24,704 bases of DNA, from positions 1 to 24,704 of the forward strand of contig JBHAZV010000034.1 of assembly GCA_041781135.1 (NCBI GenBank), given 5' to 3'. Positions 1 to 9,105 of the stretch are shown in pieces. The position numbers were made by a program, and so were the translations under genes. The notes under the pieces are model-generated. The model searched no databases. It worked only from the letters and a program-made list of their open reading frames with translations, and was not told where the DNA came from. The first letter of the stretch is position 1; the number at the start of each line of letters is the position of its first letter. The DNA is from JAUMXJ01 sp041781135. GTDB lineage: Bacteria > Bacillota > Clostridia > Peptostreptococcales > Acidaminobacteraceae.

Positions 1-59
1 AAGTGTGTATATACTGTTTTGTTATTATAACATCAGATTAACAAATGCCTTTGATTATA

Positions 60-836
60 TCACGAGCCCGTGGAAGTATACCGTTTCAGTGCATAGCGAA
101 AAAATAAGCAGCAAGGCGCTACAAAGACGACCGAAACAAGCGGCAGCAGTGCATAGAGCACATTAGCCGACCTGCCTGAAATATACAAAAACGGATAATA
201 CTGATACAGCGCGACTGGAATAACATATGTAAAAAACTTCAGCACGCCGTCGCCATAAATCGAAAGTGGGTACTTACCGAATTCGGACGTGCCATGTGTA
301 AAAATATTCATAATTTCCAGCGAATCGATAGTAAAAAAACTTATCCCGGCGTAGAGTATATATAGTCCTGCGCCTACCGCCACCCCTCCCACTATCATAA
401 ACACAAGAGTAAACACCTTGTCCGCGGTCCATACAATCCCGCTCGCGGCGAGCGCGTACGCAAACATCAACACCGCTTGAGCAAGCCTTCCAACTCTCGA
501 AAATTCCATATTAGACGCCAACACCTGGAAAAAAATCCCACGAGGGCGAACAAGTATGCGATCAAACACACCGCTTCTCACCAGGTTCGGAAATGTGTCA
601 AACCCCCTGAAAAAACACTCTGAGAGAGAAAATGCCATCAGCACGACCGAAAAGCAGAGCAAAACCTCGGAAAACTCAAATCCATTCACGCTGTGAAATC
701 TTGAAAACATATAGTACACGCCGAGGAAGCCCGTAAAGGATGTCAAAAACTGTCCGAGTGCAGTCATCACAAAAGATGCTCTGTGCTGCATTTTAGATTT
801 TATGGAAATTGTTAAATATTTGAAATATAATTTCAT
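60..836 (-). CDS. ABC-2 type exporter permease, second subunit
   Basis: A 258-residue integral membrane protein with about six hydrophobic segments and no signal peptide. It resembles the permeases of ABC exporters of the COG3694/COG4587 type (ABC2_membrane_6 family) that pair with a COG4586-type ATPase. The start ATG follows directly on the stop of the preceding permease (TAA then ATG), so it is the last gene of a three-gene operon and is probably translated by coupling. It would form half of a heterodimeric channel with the permease at 837-1640, powered by the ATPase at 1637-2608. The substrate is not evident; lipids, peptides or drugs are all possible. Family assignment is by overall sequence character and gene order, not by a catalytic motif. 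Confidence 0.8.
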   Translation of the reverse strand: MKLYFKYLTISIKSKMQHRASFVMTALGQFLTSFTGFLGVYYMFSRFHSVNGFEFSEVLLCFSVVLMAFSLSECFFRGFDTFPNLVRSGVFDRILVRPRGIFFQVLASNMEFSRVGRLAQAVLMFAYALAASGIVWTADKVFTLVFMIVGGVAVGAGLYILYAGISFFTIDSLEIMNIFTHGTSEFGKYPLSIYGDGVLKFFTYVIPVALYQYYPFLYISGRSANVLYALLPLVSVVFVAPCCLFFRYALKRYTSTGS

Positions 837-1640
837 TTAGCCACCCTGTACCACAACTCTGCGCAGCGCGCGCTTTATCATCAATCTACCGAGCATCGTG
901 AGTACAACAAACCAAAGTATCTGGATACCTATGCTGATAATTGCTTCCATTCTGCCGTAATGCCCGACATATATCAAAAACGGGGTATTTTGAGTAGAAG
1001 CAAATGGCAGCAGCTTCATAAACAACTGCAGACCGCCCGGAAAAAACGGCAAGGGTATCAACGCACCGGAAAAAAACTCAACGACAGATACCGAAAGTAC
1101 CCTTATCCCCTCCGAAGAAATAGTGTAAAACGCCGAAATATAGATAAGCATCGAGAAAGCGACAAGCACGAGCACGCCGAGCAGCAGCGATACGACAAAA
1201 AGACACGCCGCGACCCAGTCATGCGGCATCGAAATGCCATACGGCTTTGGAAGCATTACTGCAACAAAGAGTATAGGAACACATCTGAGCGCAGCCTTTG
1301 CAAATCTTGCCGCGATGTTCCTTACATACCACATCCAGTATATGTCGAGCGGTCGGCAAAGGTCGTACCCCACTCCGCCGGAGGTTATGCTCTCAAAAAT
1401 CTCCATATCGAAATACCACGACATAAACAGCGCAAGCAGCGCCTGCTGCAGCCAAATATAGCTCGAAAGCTCCTCAAAGCGCATCGGAAAGCTGCCGGAA
1501 TCCGCCTCGTAAAAGGCGCGAAACATCAGTATAAGCATATATCCCCACGCAAACTGAGTCGCAACGCCTGCAAACGCGGCGGTTCTATACTGCAGCCCCG
1601 CTATAAACCGCATTTTAAGCAGCGAAAAATACTTTTTCAT
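837..1640 (-). CDS. ABC-2 type exporter permease, first subunit
   Basis: A 267-residue membrane protein with about six transmembrane segments, of the same general family as its downstream neighbour but clearly a different subunit. Its ATG overlaps the stop codon of the ATPase gene by four bases (ATGA arrangement) and its own stop abuts the next start, which shows a tightly coupled ATPase-permease-permease operon. In related systems the two permeases form one translocation path. Near the end a positively charged cytoplasmic tail follows the last hydrophobic helix. The transported compound cannot be read from the sequence. Confidence 0.8.
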   Translation of the reverse strand: MKKYFSLLKMRFIAGLQYRTAAFAGVATQFAWGYMLILMFRAFYEADSGSFPMRFEELSSYIWLQQALLALFMSWYFDMEIFESITSGGVGYDLCRPLDIYWMWYVRNIAARFAKAALRCVPILFVAVMLPKPYGISMPHDWVAACLFVVSLLLGVLVLVAFSMLIYISAFYTISSEGIRVLSVSVVEFFSGALIPLPFFPGGLQLFMKLLPFASTQNTPFLIYVGHYGRMEAIISIGIQILWFVVLTMLGRLMIKRALRRVVVQGG

Positions 1641-2608
1641 ATTTGAAATTCCTTGTAAAGCGAAAGCACCATATCCTCTGCGCTTTCTTCCGCAACAGAT
1701 ATGTCCTTAATGTCCACATGCCTCGAAATCAGCGAAATGGCATTTGAAACACTTAAAATCTCGGTATCTACAGATGCTCTTACATAACCGTCATAGTGTT
1801 CTAAAACACTGATGCCCTCCTGCGCGACAAAATCTCCGATGTACTGAACCGTAAGCGTACGGATTTTAGAATTCCGATTTTTTAGTTCTGCAAGTGAGCC
1901 GTCAAGCAGCAGCCTGCCCCTCCCTATCAGGAGTATACGCTCCGTAAGCGCCTCTATATCCTGCATATCATGCGTGGTAAGTATCACGGTAATTTTGTTA
2001 TCGCGATTGACAGCCCTTATAAATTCGCGCACGGCGATCTTGGATGCTGCGTCGAGACCGATGGTAGGCTCATCCAAAAAAAGTATTTTAGGACTATGCA
2101 GCAGAGAAGCTGCAATTTCGCACCTCATTCTCTGGCCAAGCGAAAGCTGCCTGACGGGAGTCCTTATTATCTCCGATATTCCAAGCCGCTCCACCAGCTC
2201 CGAAAGTGTCTTTCCGTAACTTGCAGGATCAATCCTGTAAATATCGCGTAGCAGCTCAAAGCTGTCTATTACCGGGACATCCCACCAAAGCTGCGACCTC
2301 TGTCCGAAAACTACTCCGATATCTCGGACATGTTCGGTGCGCTGCTTCCACGGTACTCTTCCGCCAATAATGCACTCTCCGCTGTCGGGTGTGAGTATCC
2401 CGCTCATTATTTTTATTGTACTGCTCTTGCCCGCTCCATTAGGTCCGATATAGCCGACCATTTCGCCGGCGTCTATTGAAAACGAAACATCTTTGAGCGC
2501 TTCTACATACTCGCAGCTGCGCCTGAAAAGCGCTTTGAAGGCCTCAGAAAAGCCTGCTCCGCGTCTGGCGACTTTGTATGTCTTGCAAACATTTGTAAGC
2601 TTAATCAT
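1637..2608 (-). CDS. ABC-2 type exporter ATP-binding protein
   Basis: A 323-residue nucleotide-binding subunit. Walker A is GPNGAGKS at residues 55-62, the signature is the variant LSLGQ at 155-159, Walker B is ILFLDEP with D179 and catalytic E180, and the switch histidine is H213. An N-terminal insertion before Walker A (about residues 12-38) and a C-terminal extension of about 80 residues after the ATPase core are typical of the COG4586 class that partners ABC2_membrane_6 permeases. It is the first gene of the operon with the two downstream permeases. The upstream ribosome binding site is weak (AATAGG next to the ATG) and I could not find a convincing promoter in the spacer, which contains two palindromic repeats. 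Confidence 0.9.
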   Translation of the reverse strand: MIKLTNVCKTYKVARRGAGFSEAFKALFRRSCEYVEALKDVSFSIDAGEMVGYIGPNGAGKSSTIKIMSGILTPDSGECIIGGRVPWKQRTEHVRDIGVVFGQRSQLWWDVPVIDSFELLRDIYRIDPASYGKTLSELVERLGISEIIRTPVRQLSLGQRMRCEIAASLLHSPKILFLDEPTIGLDAASKIAVREFIRAVNRDNKITVILTTHDMQDIEALTERILLIGRGRLLLDGSLAELKNRNSKIRTLTVQYIGDFVAQEGISVLEHYDGYVRASVDTEILSVSNAISLISRHVDIKDISVAEESAEDMVLSLYKEFQI

Positions 2609-2704
2609 CCTATTATTTTCTCATATTTCGGCAAAAAAATCAAAACGCCGACTGTTCATTTGCTGCGTGAGTTTTTACATACACATCTGATAAACAATAC
2701 ATTC

Positions 2705-2751
2705 GCTCATTTACTATATTTGTTATACTTTGTTGTATATAGTAAATGAGC
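2705..2751. repeat. Palindromic 47-bp repeat, copy 1
   Basis: Two perfectly complementary 14-base arms (GCTCATTTACTATA and TATAGTAAATGAGC) enclose a 19-base centre that is itself two similar octamers, TTTGTTAT and TTTGTTGT. The bases just outside the arms do not pair, so the boundary is sharp. A second copy lies at 2816-2862. The outermost four bases differ between copies but remain complementary within each copy. There is no T-tract on either side, so an intrinsic terminator is unlikely. Confidence 0.85.
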
Positions 2752-2815
2752 TTGCTTATTAGCCGCGTTTGCCTATACGAAGAATTTCACTTGTACACCT
2801 CTTAGGCATTGTATT

Positions 2816-2862
2816 GTACATTTACTATATTTGTTATGTTTTGTTGTGTATAGTAAATGTAC
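2816..2862. repeat. Palindromic 47-bp repeat, copy 2
   Basis: The second copy has arms GTACATTTACTATA and TATAGTAAATGTAC, again 14 bp and perfect, with a 19-base centre differing from copy 1 at only three positions. Relative to copy 1 the tips changed from GCTC/GAGC to GTAC/GTAC on both sides together, a compensatory change that points to selection on, or copying through, the folded or symmetrical form. It ends six bases from the diguanylate cyclase stop codon. Confidence 0.85.
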
Positions 2863-2868
2863 TGCTTC

Positions 2869-5109
2869 CTACATATGATTGAGAACTACCCTGTTCTTTC
2901 CGGAATCCTTAGCCTCATAAAGTGAAATATCTGCAAGGCGCATAATATCAGACCTGCTTTCCGGTCCGATTCCTACAGCTGCGCTCACTCCGATACTGAC
3001 GGTCAGTATGCCGCCGAGGCTGTTTTTATTCTCTATTCCAAGCTCTCTGATGCCGTCGCAAATCCTCTGCGCTATCCTGCGGCATTCCTCCGCTTCTATT
3101 CCGATACACGCCCCGATAAATTCCTCTCCCCCAAATCTGGCGGAGAGCCCACCGACAACATCAAGCTCTCTCCTGAATTCCTTCGCAGCCAGCTTAAGCG
3201 CCTCATCGCCTTCGAGATGCCCGTATGTATCGTTATAAACCTTAAAATTATCGATATCCATCATAAAAACGGATACCGCGCTCGAATATTCCGAAGCCGT
3301 CCGAAGCATCGCAAGGAATCGGTTCTCAAAATCGCGCCTGCTGCTTATTTGCGTCAGTCCATCAAGTGATGATATAAGCTCCAGCTTATCGTAAGCGTTC
3401 TGGAGATCCTCCTGTGTTTTCATATGACCCATTATCTCATTTTCCAGACGCGTCTGAGCGTTTCGTCTCGACTCGATTTCATACTCAAGTTTCCAGAGAT
3501 GTATCGCATTATTAAGCGCTATCGCAAGGTATGGCTGAAGTATTTTCAAAAAGCTGAGCTCCTCTTCTCCGTATGAATCGTGAACGCCGCTCTGAACGGA
3601 ATAAACTCCAATACATTTTTCGCCGACATTCAGAGGCGCAAATACGGCAGAGTTCATCAAACATTCATTTTTCCAAAGCCTTTTGAGATTTTTGTCCCTT
3701 CTCGCGTCACTTACAACTACCTCGCCGGTCCTAAAGCATTTTGCAATCATGCTCTCGCCATCTTCAGGATGTACGATAATTTCGTCGCAAACTCTGTGTT
3801 TATAATATACTGCCGCCGATCGAAGCTCATTCTTCGGAGCGTCATACATCATAAGCACAAATGATTCCAGCGGCACATGCTCTCTGAGCGTTTCGAAAAT
3901 CATATCTACCACTTCGTCAAAATTTGTAGAGGATACAATATTTCTGCCGATAGCGCTCACAAGCTCGTATCGCGAATATGTCCGTTCCAGCTCGCGCTTC
4001 ATTCTGAGAGTTTCTTCGGCAATCATTTTTAACTCTATATTTTTAGAGTTTACTTCCTCGCTGTTCTCGCACAATATGACGCTATTCAAAGTGTCGAGCG
4101 AATGGCGCTGCTTCTCCTGAAAATCGCTGAGCGCCCTGTCCATGTAGCCGATATATTTCTCTGTGACACGTTCCAAATTTTCTTTGTCACCCTTGTATAT
4201 ATAGTAATTCCTGAGCCTGCGGTATACTTCGGCATTTATGTATGCCGAAGGCGCTTCCGGCAGATTCTCCGCTTCGAGCAGCTGCTCCCCGTAATAATCG
4301 TATGAAAGCCCATACTTCTCGCAAACCTCGGCGTACGCATTTATTACTATATACTTTCTGGTAAAATCGCGCTCATCGACCAGCGCAAGGATATCCCTGT
4401 ACCAATCGCGGCAATTACCGTGATCTTCTGTTGCAAATTTGTAATAAAGTCCAGCCGCATAAAAGGAAAACCGCAGTTCCTGAACGCGCTTGTCCGGCTC
4501 CATATCCATGAGCAGGCCATACACTTCCCTTGCCTTTTCTATGCGGTCGGTCCTGCTCAAAAGCTGCATATAAAAAGTCATGTATAAAAATTGTCTCGAA
4601 ATATCGTTTTTGCGGCGCTCACTCGTCTTTAGAGTATCGATTGCCATCTCTACAAATTCGAGCGCTTTTTCAAGAGCGTTTGAACTGGCATACAGTACGG
4701 AAATATTGTAGTACGCCACAGAAGAGATGTCGTTTTCGCCGTGCCGACGCTCTTCATTTATGACATGAGAGTAACACTCAAGCGCGCGCTCGCGTATTTG
4801 AAGTGCATTAAAAGCATTGCCGAGATTGTTCCAGTTTGCCGCTTTGAGCTTCCACAGACCAAGCGCAGAAACGCGCTCGATAAGCTCCGCTATTTTGCGG
4901 ATCGCGCCCTCGTAGTCGCCCTCTAACAAATGAAGCATTCCCTCTGCACTGTCGATGCTTGCCCTAAACGAAAAATCCGATTTGTAAAGCTCAGAAGCAG
5001 AGAGTTTTTCGATAAGCAGCCTGCCGCTGCCGGGATCAGACAACAGCTGCCCGGACAGCGCAGGAAACAATTCCTCGTATTTCATCTCTAAAAAGCGCTC
5101 AATATCCAT
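2869..5109 (-). CDS. Diguanylate cyclase with TPR, GAF and GGDEF domains
   Basis: A 746-residue cytoplasmic signalling protein predicted to make cyclic di-GMP from two GTP. About residues 50-300 are helical TPR-like repeats, 330-375 and 540-580 look like coiled coils, 380-535 is a GAF sensor domain, and 583-746 is a GGDEF domain. The active-site motif is GGEEF at 660-664, with metal-binding D618 in the MMDIDNF stretch, so catalysis should be intact. The inhibitory I-site (RxxD just before GGEEF) is absent: those positions read V-x-x-G. No transmembrane segment is seen, so the input is probably a cytoplasmic ligand or partner. A strong promoter lies directly upstream. In a flagellated organism it is expected to affect the motile/sessile choice, which is inference. 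Confidence 0.93.
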   Translation of the reverse strand: MDIERFLEMKYEELFPALSGQLLSDPGSGRLLIEKLSASELYKSDFSFRASIDSAEGMLHLLEGDYEGAIRKIAELIERVSALGLWKLKAANWNNLGNAFNALQIRERALECYSHVINEERRHGENDISSVAYYNISVLYASSNALEKALEFVEMAIDTLKTSERRKNDISRQFLYMTFYMQLLSRTDRIEKAREVYGLLMDMEPDKRVQELRFSFYAAGLYYKFATEDHGNCRDWYRDILALVDERDFTRKYIVINAYAEVCEKYGLSYDYYGEQLLEAENLPEAPSAYINAEVYRRLRNYYIYKGDKENLERVTEKYIGYMDRALSDFQEKQRHSLDTLNSVILCENSEEVNSKNIELKMIAEETLRMKRELERTYSRYELVSAIGRNIVSSTNFDEVVDMIFETLREHVPLESFVLMMYDAPKNELRSAAVYYKHRVCDEIIVHPEDGESMIAKCFRTGEVVVSDARRDKNLKRLWKNECLMNSAVFAPLNVGEKCIGVYSVQSGVHDSYGEEELSFLKILQPYLAIALNNAIHLWKLEYEIESRRNAQTRLENEIMGHMKTQEDLQNAYDKLELISSLDGLTQISSRRDFENRFLAMLRTASEYSSAVSVFMMDIDNFKVYNDTYGHLEGDEALKLAAKEFRRELDVVGGLSARFGGEEFIGACIGIEAEECRRIAQRICDGIRELGIENKNSLGGILTVSIGVSAAVGIGPESRSDIMRLADISLYEAKDSGKNRVVLNHM

Positions 5110-5139
5110 CGTTCACCACTCTATGATTATTGCGCTCTA

Positions 5140-5168
5140 ATTATAACATATTACTTATAGATTAACAA
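5140..5168 (-). promoter_or_regulatory. Sigma-A-type promoter of the diguanylate cyclase
   Basis: Read on the minus strand, TTGTTA (5168-5163) and a perfect TATAAT (5145-5140) are separated by 17 bases. The element sits about 30 bases before the ATG of the diguanylate cyclase, which has a GGTGA ribosome binding site. This is one of the best promoter matches in the window. Confidence 0.8.
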
Positions 5169-5406
5169 CTTCTATAAATTTCAGAAACGAAATCAGCTTG
5201 CTGTAATGCAATCGGAAATCCGTCCGCCTAAAAGAGTGCGAAAAACAAAGAACCAAGAGAACGGTCGACCATCAGCCTACAAAAACCAAGACCGCGGATG
5301 GGAGCGATGATAACAAAATCGGTTTCGCAAAATGTATGGCACTCGTTATTTAATCTTTATTCTGCAACATCGTCCTGCTGATGTTCGTAAATGCCGCAGT
5401 TACTTA
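5169..5406. other. Intergenic region between ABC exporter and diguanylate cyclase
   Basis: About 240 bases after the stop of the exporter gene. The only structure I see is a small stem, AACATC/GATGTT with an 8-base loop (about 5367-5386), without a T-tract, so it is not a convincing terminator. There is no ORF with a ribosome binding site and no recognised RNA family. Confidence 0.5.
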
Positions 5407-7242
5407 TCACGCGCGAGAAAGCAACTTTTGGGAGCCTTCGTCGTAGCGCTGATTTGTGTAAAGCTTGTAGTAATACCCGCGCAGCGCCATAAGCTCAGCG
5501 TGGTTTCCCTGTTCGGCAATGCCGCCGTCGTCAATTACCAATATAATATCGGCGTTTCTGATTGTAGAAAGCCTGTGCGCCACCACAAAGCTCGTGCGGT
5601 TTTTGAGCACCACTCCAAGCGCCTCCTGAAGCAGGCTCTCTGTTTCTGTATCAACAGAAGAAGTCGCCTCGTCGAGCACAAATATCGCAGGAGATCGCAG
5701 CACCGCTCTGGCAAAAGAAATAAGCTGCTTCTGTCCGCCGGAGAGCAGCGCTCCGCCCTCGCCAACCTGAGTATCATAGCCATCTGCAAGTTTTTCTATA
5801 AAATCATGCGCTCTGACAAGCTTCGCCGCGGTTACAATTTCATCATCAGAAGCGTCCATTTTGCCATATGCGATATTTTCGCGAACCGTTCCAGAAAACA
5901 GAAAAGGAGTCTGAAGTACATAGCCAAGATGACTGTGGAGCCAGCCTTGGGTCCTTTCGCGGTAGTCTACGCCGTCAATCAGAATTTGCCCCTCCTGCGG
6001 CTCATAAAATCTGCACGCAAGATTCACAATCGTGGTCTTGCCCGCTCCTGTGCGACCGACAAGCGCTACAGTCGTTCCGCGCGGCACTTTCAGATTAAAA
6101 TTACGTAATATATACTCGCCCTCTTTGTAGTAGAAGCTCACATTTCTAAACTCTATATCTCCGTCAATATCCTCCCAGTTCTCCAGCCTCGGATTCCTTA
6201 TATCCCCATATTTTTCGACGGATTCAGCTGTATCCACCACAGATGGTTCAGTCGCAAGCAGTCCCATCACCCTCTCACCCGCTGCATGAGCTCTAACCAG
6301 ATTTGAAAATATATCGATCACCTGAGTTATCGGATCAAATATCATATTGGCGTACGAAAAAAACAAAGAAACCATGCCGATTGTTATCTCGCCTCTGCTG
6401 ACCATACCTCCGCCGACCACTAACACAAGCCCCATCGCGATCGAAGACAGCGCCATAGGCGCCGGAGTGTACGCCGATGCCAACACCGAAGACGCTATCG
6501 ATTTTTGCTTCATTTTAAGCGTAACCGCGCCAAATTCCTCGCAATTCAGCTTCTCGCGTCTAAGCACTTTCGAAGTCCTTGCACCGAAGATACCGTCGCT
6601 CAGCTTTGCAGTCATTTCTGAATTTGCAGATCTCACAGCACGCTGAAGCACCAGCACTTTCCGGCTCAAAAACCATGTTACAAATCCAAGAAGCGGTATG
6701 CAGACAAGTATAATCAGCGCCAGCTTTACATTTGCTATCAGCATTACAACCGACATTATCGCAATATAGCCGCCCGCCCAAAACAAATCCAGCAGCCCCC
6801 AGGCGAGCACTTCGCAGATTCGGTTTGTATCGGAGCCCATTCGGGATATTATGCTGCCTACCGGATTTTTATCAAAATACTCCACAGACAATGCCTGGAT
6901 TTTATCGAACAGATCCTTTCTGAACTTGTGGGACATCGCAGCCTCTATCCTAAAGCCGAGTATGCAGAAATAGTAGACCACGCAGCACACGACTATTATC
7001 ACGGCAAAGTATACCGCTCCAAGCCCTGCAAGCCCCCCGCTGTTCTTTTGGGTTATAAATTTATCTATCGCTATCGAAACCACTATTGGATCTATAACGA
7101 GATTGAGCGCCAAAAACAGGTTTATTGCAACCATTTTCAGCAAGTCTCTCTTGAGAACCCACAAATATTTTATTATTCCTATCCAGAGCGGCAAAATCTT
7201 CTTTTTGTCGCCCGCAGTTTCTTTTATGTGAATATTTTCCAT
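5407..7242 (-). CDS. Heterodimeric ABC exporter, subunit with consensus ATP site
   Basis: A 611-residue half-transporter: six transmembrane helices in about residues 20-320, then a nucleotide-binding domain. Walker A is GRTGAGKT at 396-403, signature LSGGQ at 500-504, Walker B FVLDE with D524 and catalytic E525, switch histidine H556. It pairs with the neighbouring 572-residue subunit, whose catalytic glutamate is replaced by aspartate, the usual asymmetry of heterodimeric multidrug/lipid exporters (BmrCD, LmrCD, TM287/288 class). The start has a strong AGGGGG site. Only 12 bases separate it from the partner gene. An N-terminal cytoplasmic extension of about 20 residues precedes the first helix. 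The substrate is unknown; multidrug export is the commonest annotation for this family. Confidence 0.92.
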   Translation of the reverse strand: MENIHIKETAGDKKKILPLWIGIIKYLWVLKRDLLKMVAINLFLALNLVIDPIVVSIAIDKFITQKNSGGLAGLGAVYFAVIIVVCCVVYYFCILGFRIEAAMSHKFRKDLFDKIQALSVEYFDKNPVGSIISRMGSDTNRICEVLAWGLLDLFWAGGYIAIMSVVMLIANVKLALIILVCIPLLGFVTWFLSRKVLVLQRAVRSANSEMTAKLSDGIFGARTSKVLRREKLNCEEFGAVTLKMKQKSIASSVLASAYTPAPMALSSIAMGLVLVVGGGMVSRGEITIGMVSLFFSYANMIFDPITQVIDIFSNLVRAHAAGERVMGLLATEPSVVDTAESVEKYGDIRNPRLENWEDIDGDIEFRNVSFYYKEGEYILRNFNLKVPRGTTVALVGRTGAGKTTIVNLACRFYEPQEGQILIDGVDYRERTQGWLHSHLGYVLQTPFLFSGTVRENIAYGKMDASDDEIVTAAKLVRAHDFIEKLADGYDTQVGEGGALLSGGQKQLISFARAVLRSPAIFVLDEATSSVDTETESLLQEALGVVLKNRTSFVVAHRLSTIRNADIILVIDDGGIAEQGNHAELMALRGYYYKLYTNQRYDEGSQKLLSRA

Positions 7243-7254
7243 CAGATCCCCCTA

Positions 7255-8973
7255 TCAGTCTTCAGATGTCTGGATTTCCCACAGCTTGCGGTAAAGCCCT
7301 GCGCCCTGCACAAGCTCTTCATGAGTGCCGGTCTCGGCAATCTTTCCATCCTTGAGCACCAAGATTTTGTCAGCATTCATCACTGTACTGATCCTGTGCG
7401 AAATAATTATACGGGTAGCTCCTCCCATGTTCTCATCGAGCGCCTCACGTATATTCATATCTGTTTCGGCATCCACCGCAGACAGGGAATCGTCAAAAAT
7501 GAGCACTTTCTTGTCTTCGATAATCGTTCTCGATATCGACACCCTCTGCTTCTGCCCTCCGGACAGCTGTGCGCCCTTTTCGCCAACCATGGTGTCATAC
7601 CCATCGGCAAACGAAGTTATGCTGCCGTGGACATCCGCTATCCTTGCGGCTCTGTACACTTCCTCCGCGCTGTGCGAACCGAGTATGTTTATGTTCTCCA
7701 TTACAGTCTTAGAGAATAGATATGTATCCTGCAGCACAAGCCCGACCTTGCTCCTGATATAATCCTTGCTGATATCTCTCAGTTCTGTGCCGTCTATCTT
7801 TATGCTGCCCTCGTAATCCATAAGCCTCTGAAGCAGCATAACAAGAGTGGACTTGCCCGAACCTGTATGGCCGAGTATGCCGAGCGTCCTACCTGCACCG
7901 ATCTCAAAACTGATCGATTCGAGCACGTTTTTTCCGGACTCGTAAGCAAAACTGACATTGTCAAATACAATGCCGCCGCTGATCTCCGGACGAAGCTTAC
8001 CGTCGTCTTCATCAACCGGCGTATCCAGTATTTCGCTTATTCGCTTTGCAGAAACAAACGCCTTGCCCATCCTTGTGACGATTCTTGCAAGCTGCTTTAA
8101 CGGCCACGAAAGCCATTCACTGTACATCAGGAACGCCAAAAGCGTACCCACGGTCATTTCGTCATTTATAACAAAAAGCCCGCCGAGAATCAGCGTCGCC
8201 GCAAGCTGTCCTATGGACAGAAAATCGGTTATACTGAAATACGCGCTGAATTGCTTGCCAAGACCGCAAAGCATATCGTAAAATTTGCCATTCGACGCGC
8301 CAAAACGCTGGATTTCGTGCAGTTCCATGCCAAATGCGCGCACAACCCTTATACCGGACATCGACTCCTGAGCTATAGATGTAAGATTGGCCTCCTGCTG
8401 ATCGACAGCCTCAAACTGCTTGCTTATGCGTTTATGGAAGGTCAGCGATATCACAGCCACTATCGGCATAAGTCCGATCGCAATAAGAGTCAGAGCCGCA
8501 TTCATGCCGAACATTATAACTATTGACATCCCCATGATGACAGCAAGCCTGCCGACCTCATCTGCCTGAGTCCTGTAAAATTCAAGATAGGTCTCGACAT
8601 CGGACGTACACCTCTGAACCAGTTCTCCCGACTGATGTTTGCTGTGAGTGCCATACGAAAAATTCTGAATCTGCGAATACAGGCGATTCCTAAGTCTTTC
8701 TCCCACATTTTCTACGGCAATATTCTTAATAACTCCCGAAAAATACCTGAGCAGCGCTTCGCCGCACTTTATTGCAGCTATTGCAAAGAACGCAGAAGCG
8801 AGCGTCGGGATATACTGCGAAAACAGCAGATTTTCCGACACCCCGCCGCCAATAAGCACGTCTATCGCATACCTTACTACCACCGGCAGCTGCACCTTGA
8901 TAGCTGCCGAAACAAGGCTGATGAGCATGGAAACAGCCAGCAGCCACTTAAAACCTTTTATATATCTAAACAA
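7255..8973 (-). CDS. Heterodimeric ABC exporter, subunit with degenerate ATP site
   Basis: A 572-residue half-transporter with six transmembrane helices (about residues 10-300) and an ATPase domain. Walker A is GHTGSGKS at 368-375, signature LSGGQ at 470-474, switch histidine H526. Walker B reads LIFDD, so the catalytic glutamate is an aspartate (D495), marking the low-activity site of a heterodimer. The start codon is TTG, preceded by a GGGGG ribosome binding site. The partner subunit follows after 12 bases. The spacer upstream to hslO (8974-9105) shows no clear promoter or terminator. Confidence 0.92.
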   Translation of the reverse strand: MFRYIKGFKWLLAVSMLISLVSAAIKVQLPVVVRYAIDVLIGGGVSENLLFSQYIPTLASAFFAIAAIKCGEALLRYFSGVIKNIAVENVGERLRNRLYSQIQNFSYGTHSKHQSGELVQRCTSDVETYLEFYRTQADEVGRLAVIMGMSIVIMFGMNAALTLIAIGLMPIVAVISLTFHKRISKQFEAVDQQEANLTSIAQESMSGIRVVRAFGMELHEIQRFGASNGKFYDMLCGLGKQFSAYFSITDFLSIGQLAATLILGGLFVINDEMTVGTLLAFLMYSEWLSWPLKQLARIVTRMGKAFVSAKRISEILDTPVDEDDGKLRPEISGGIVFDNVSFAYESGKNVLESISFEIGAGRTLGILGHTGSGKSTLVMLLQRLMDYEGSIKIDGTELRDISKDYIRSKVGLVLQDTYLFSKTVMENINILGSHSAEEVYRAARIADVHGSITSFADGYDTMVGEKGAQLSGGQKQRVSISRTIIEDKKVLIFDDSLSAVDAETDMNIREALDENMGGATRIIISHRISTVMNADKILVLKDGKIAETGTHEELVQGAGLYRKLWEIQTSED

Positions 8974-9105
8974 AATTCCCCCTATTTATTAACAAACACG
9001 AACAATGCAAGCGATTTTGATCATAATTCTGCCGCGATTGCTCTCCGCACTTGTCTGTCACATCAAAAAACCTGCACAAAAAACCTTGTAAGATTTTATA
9101 CTTGA

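Larger units (their letters stand above)
2609..2868. other. Intergenic spacer holding two palindromic repeats
   Basis: This 260-base spacer separates the diguanylate cyclase stop from the ABC-2 ATPase start. It is AT-rich and contains two nearly identical 47-bp palindromes (listed separately) 64 bases apart. The 64-base segment between them has a promoter-like TTGCTT, 16 bases, TATACG on the plus strand (2752-2779), which I rate as weak. I see no small ORF with a convincing ribosome binding site. Confidence 0.6.

Noticed and set aside
1..59. Terminator after the ABC-2 operon
   Set aside because: The AT-rich left edge contains only a very short GTTATTATAAC palindrome; no stem with a T-tract is visible in the few bases available.
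960..1646. Plus-strand ORFs opposite the ABC-2 permeases, and similar ones opposite other genes
   Set aside because: They are antisense to confident genes, lack ribosome binding sites and have low-complexity basic compositions typical of shadow frames.
2705..2862. Reading the two palindromes as intrinsic terminators of the diguanylate cyclase gene
   Set aside because: There is no T-tract on either strand after the stems, the stems are AT-rich with long loops, and their near identity fits a repeat family better.
2705..2862. A minimal CRISPR array
   Set aside because: Only two copies with a single 64-base spacer, long internal palindromes and no cas genes.
9000..9105. Promoter or terminator between hslO and the ABC exporter
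   Set aside because: T-rich runs and a TATAAA-like sequence are present but no properly spaced -35/-10 pair or stable stem could be found.
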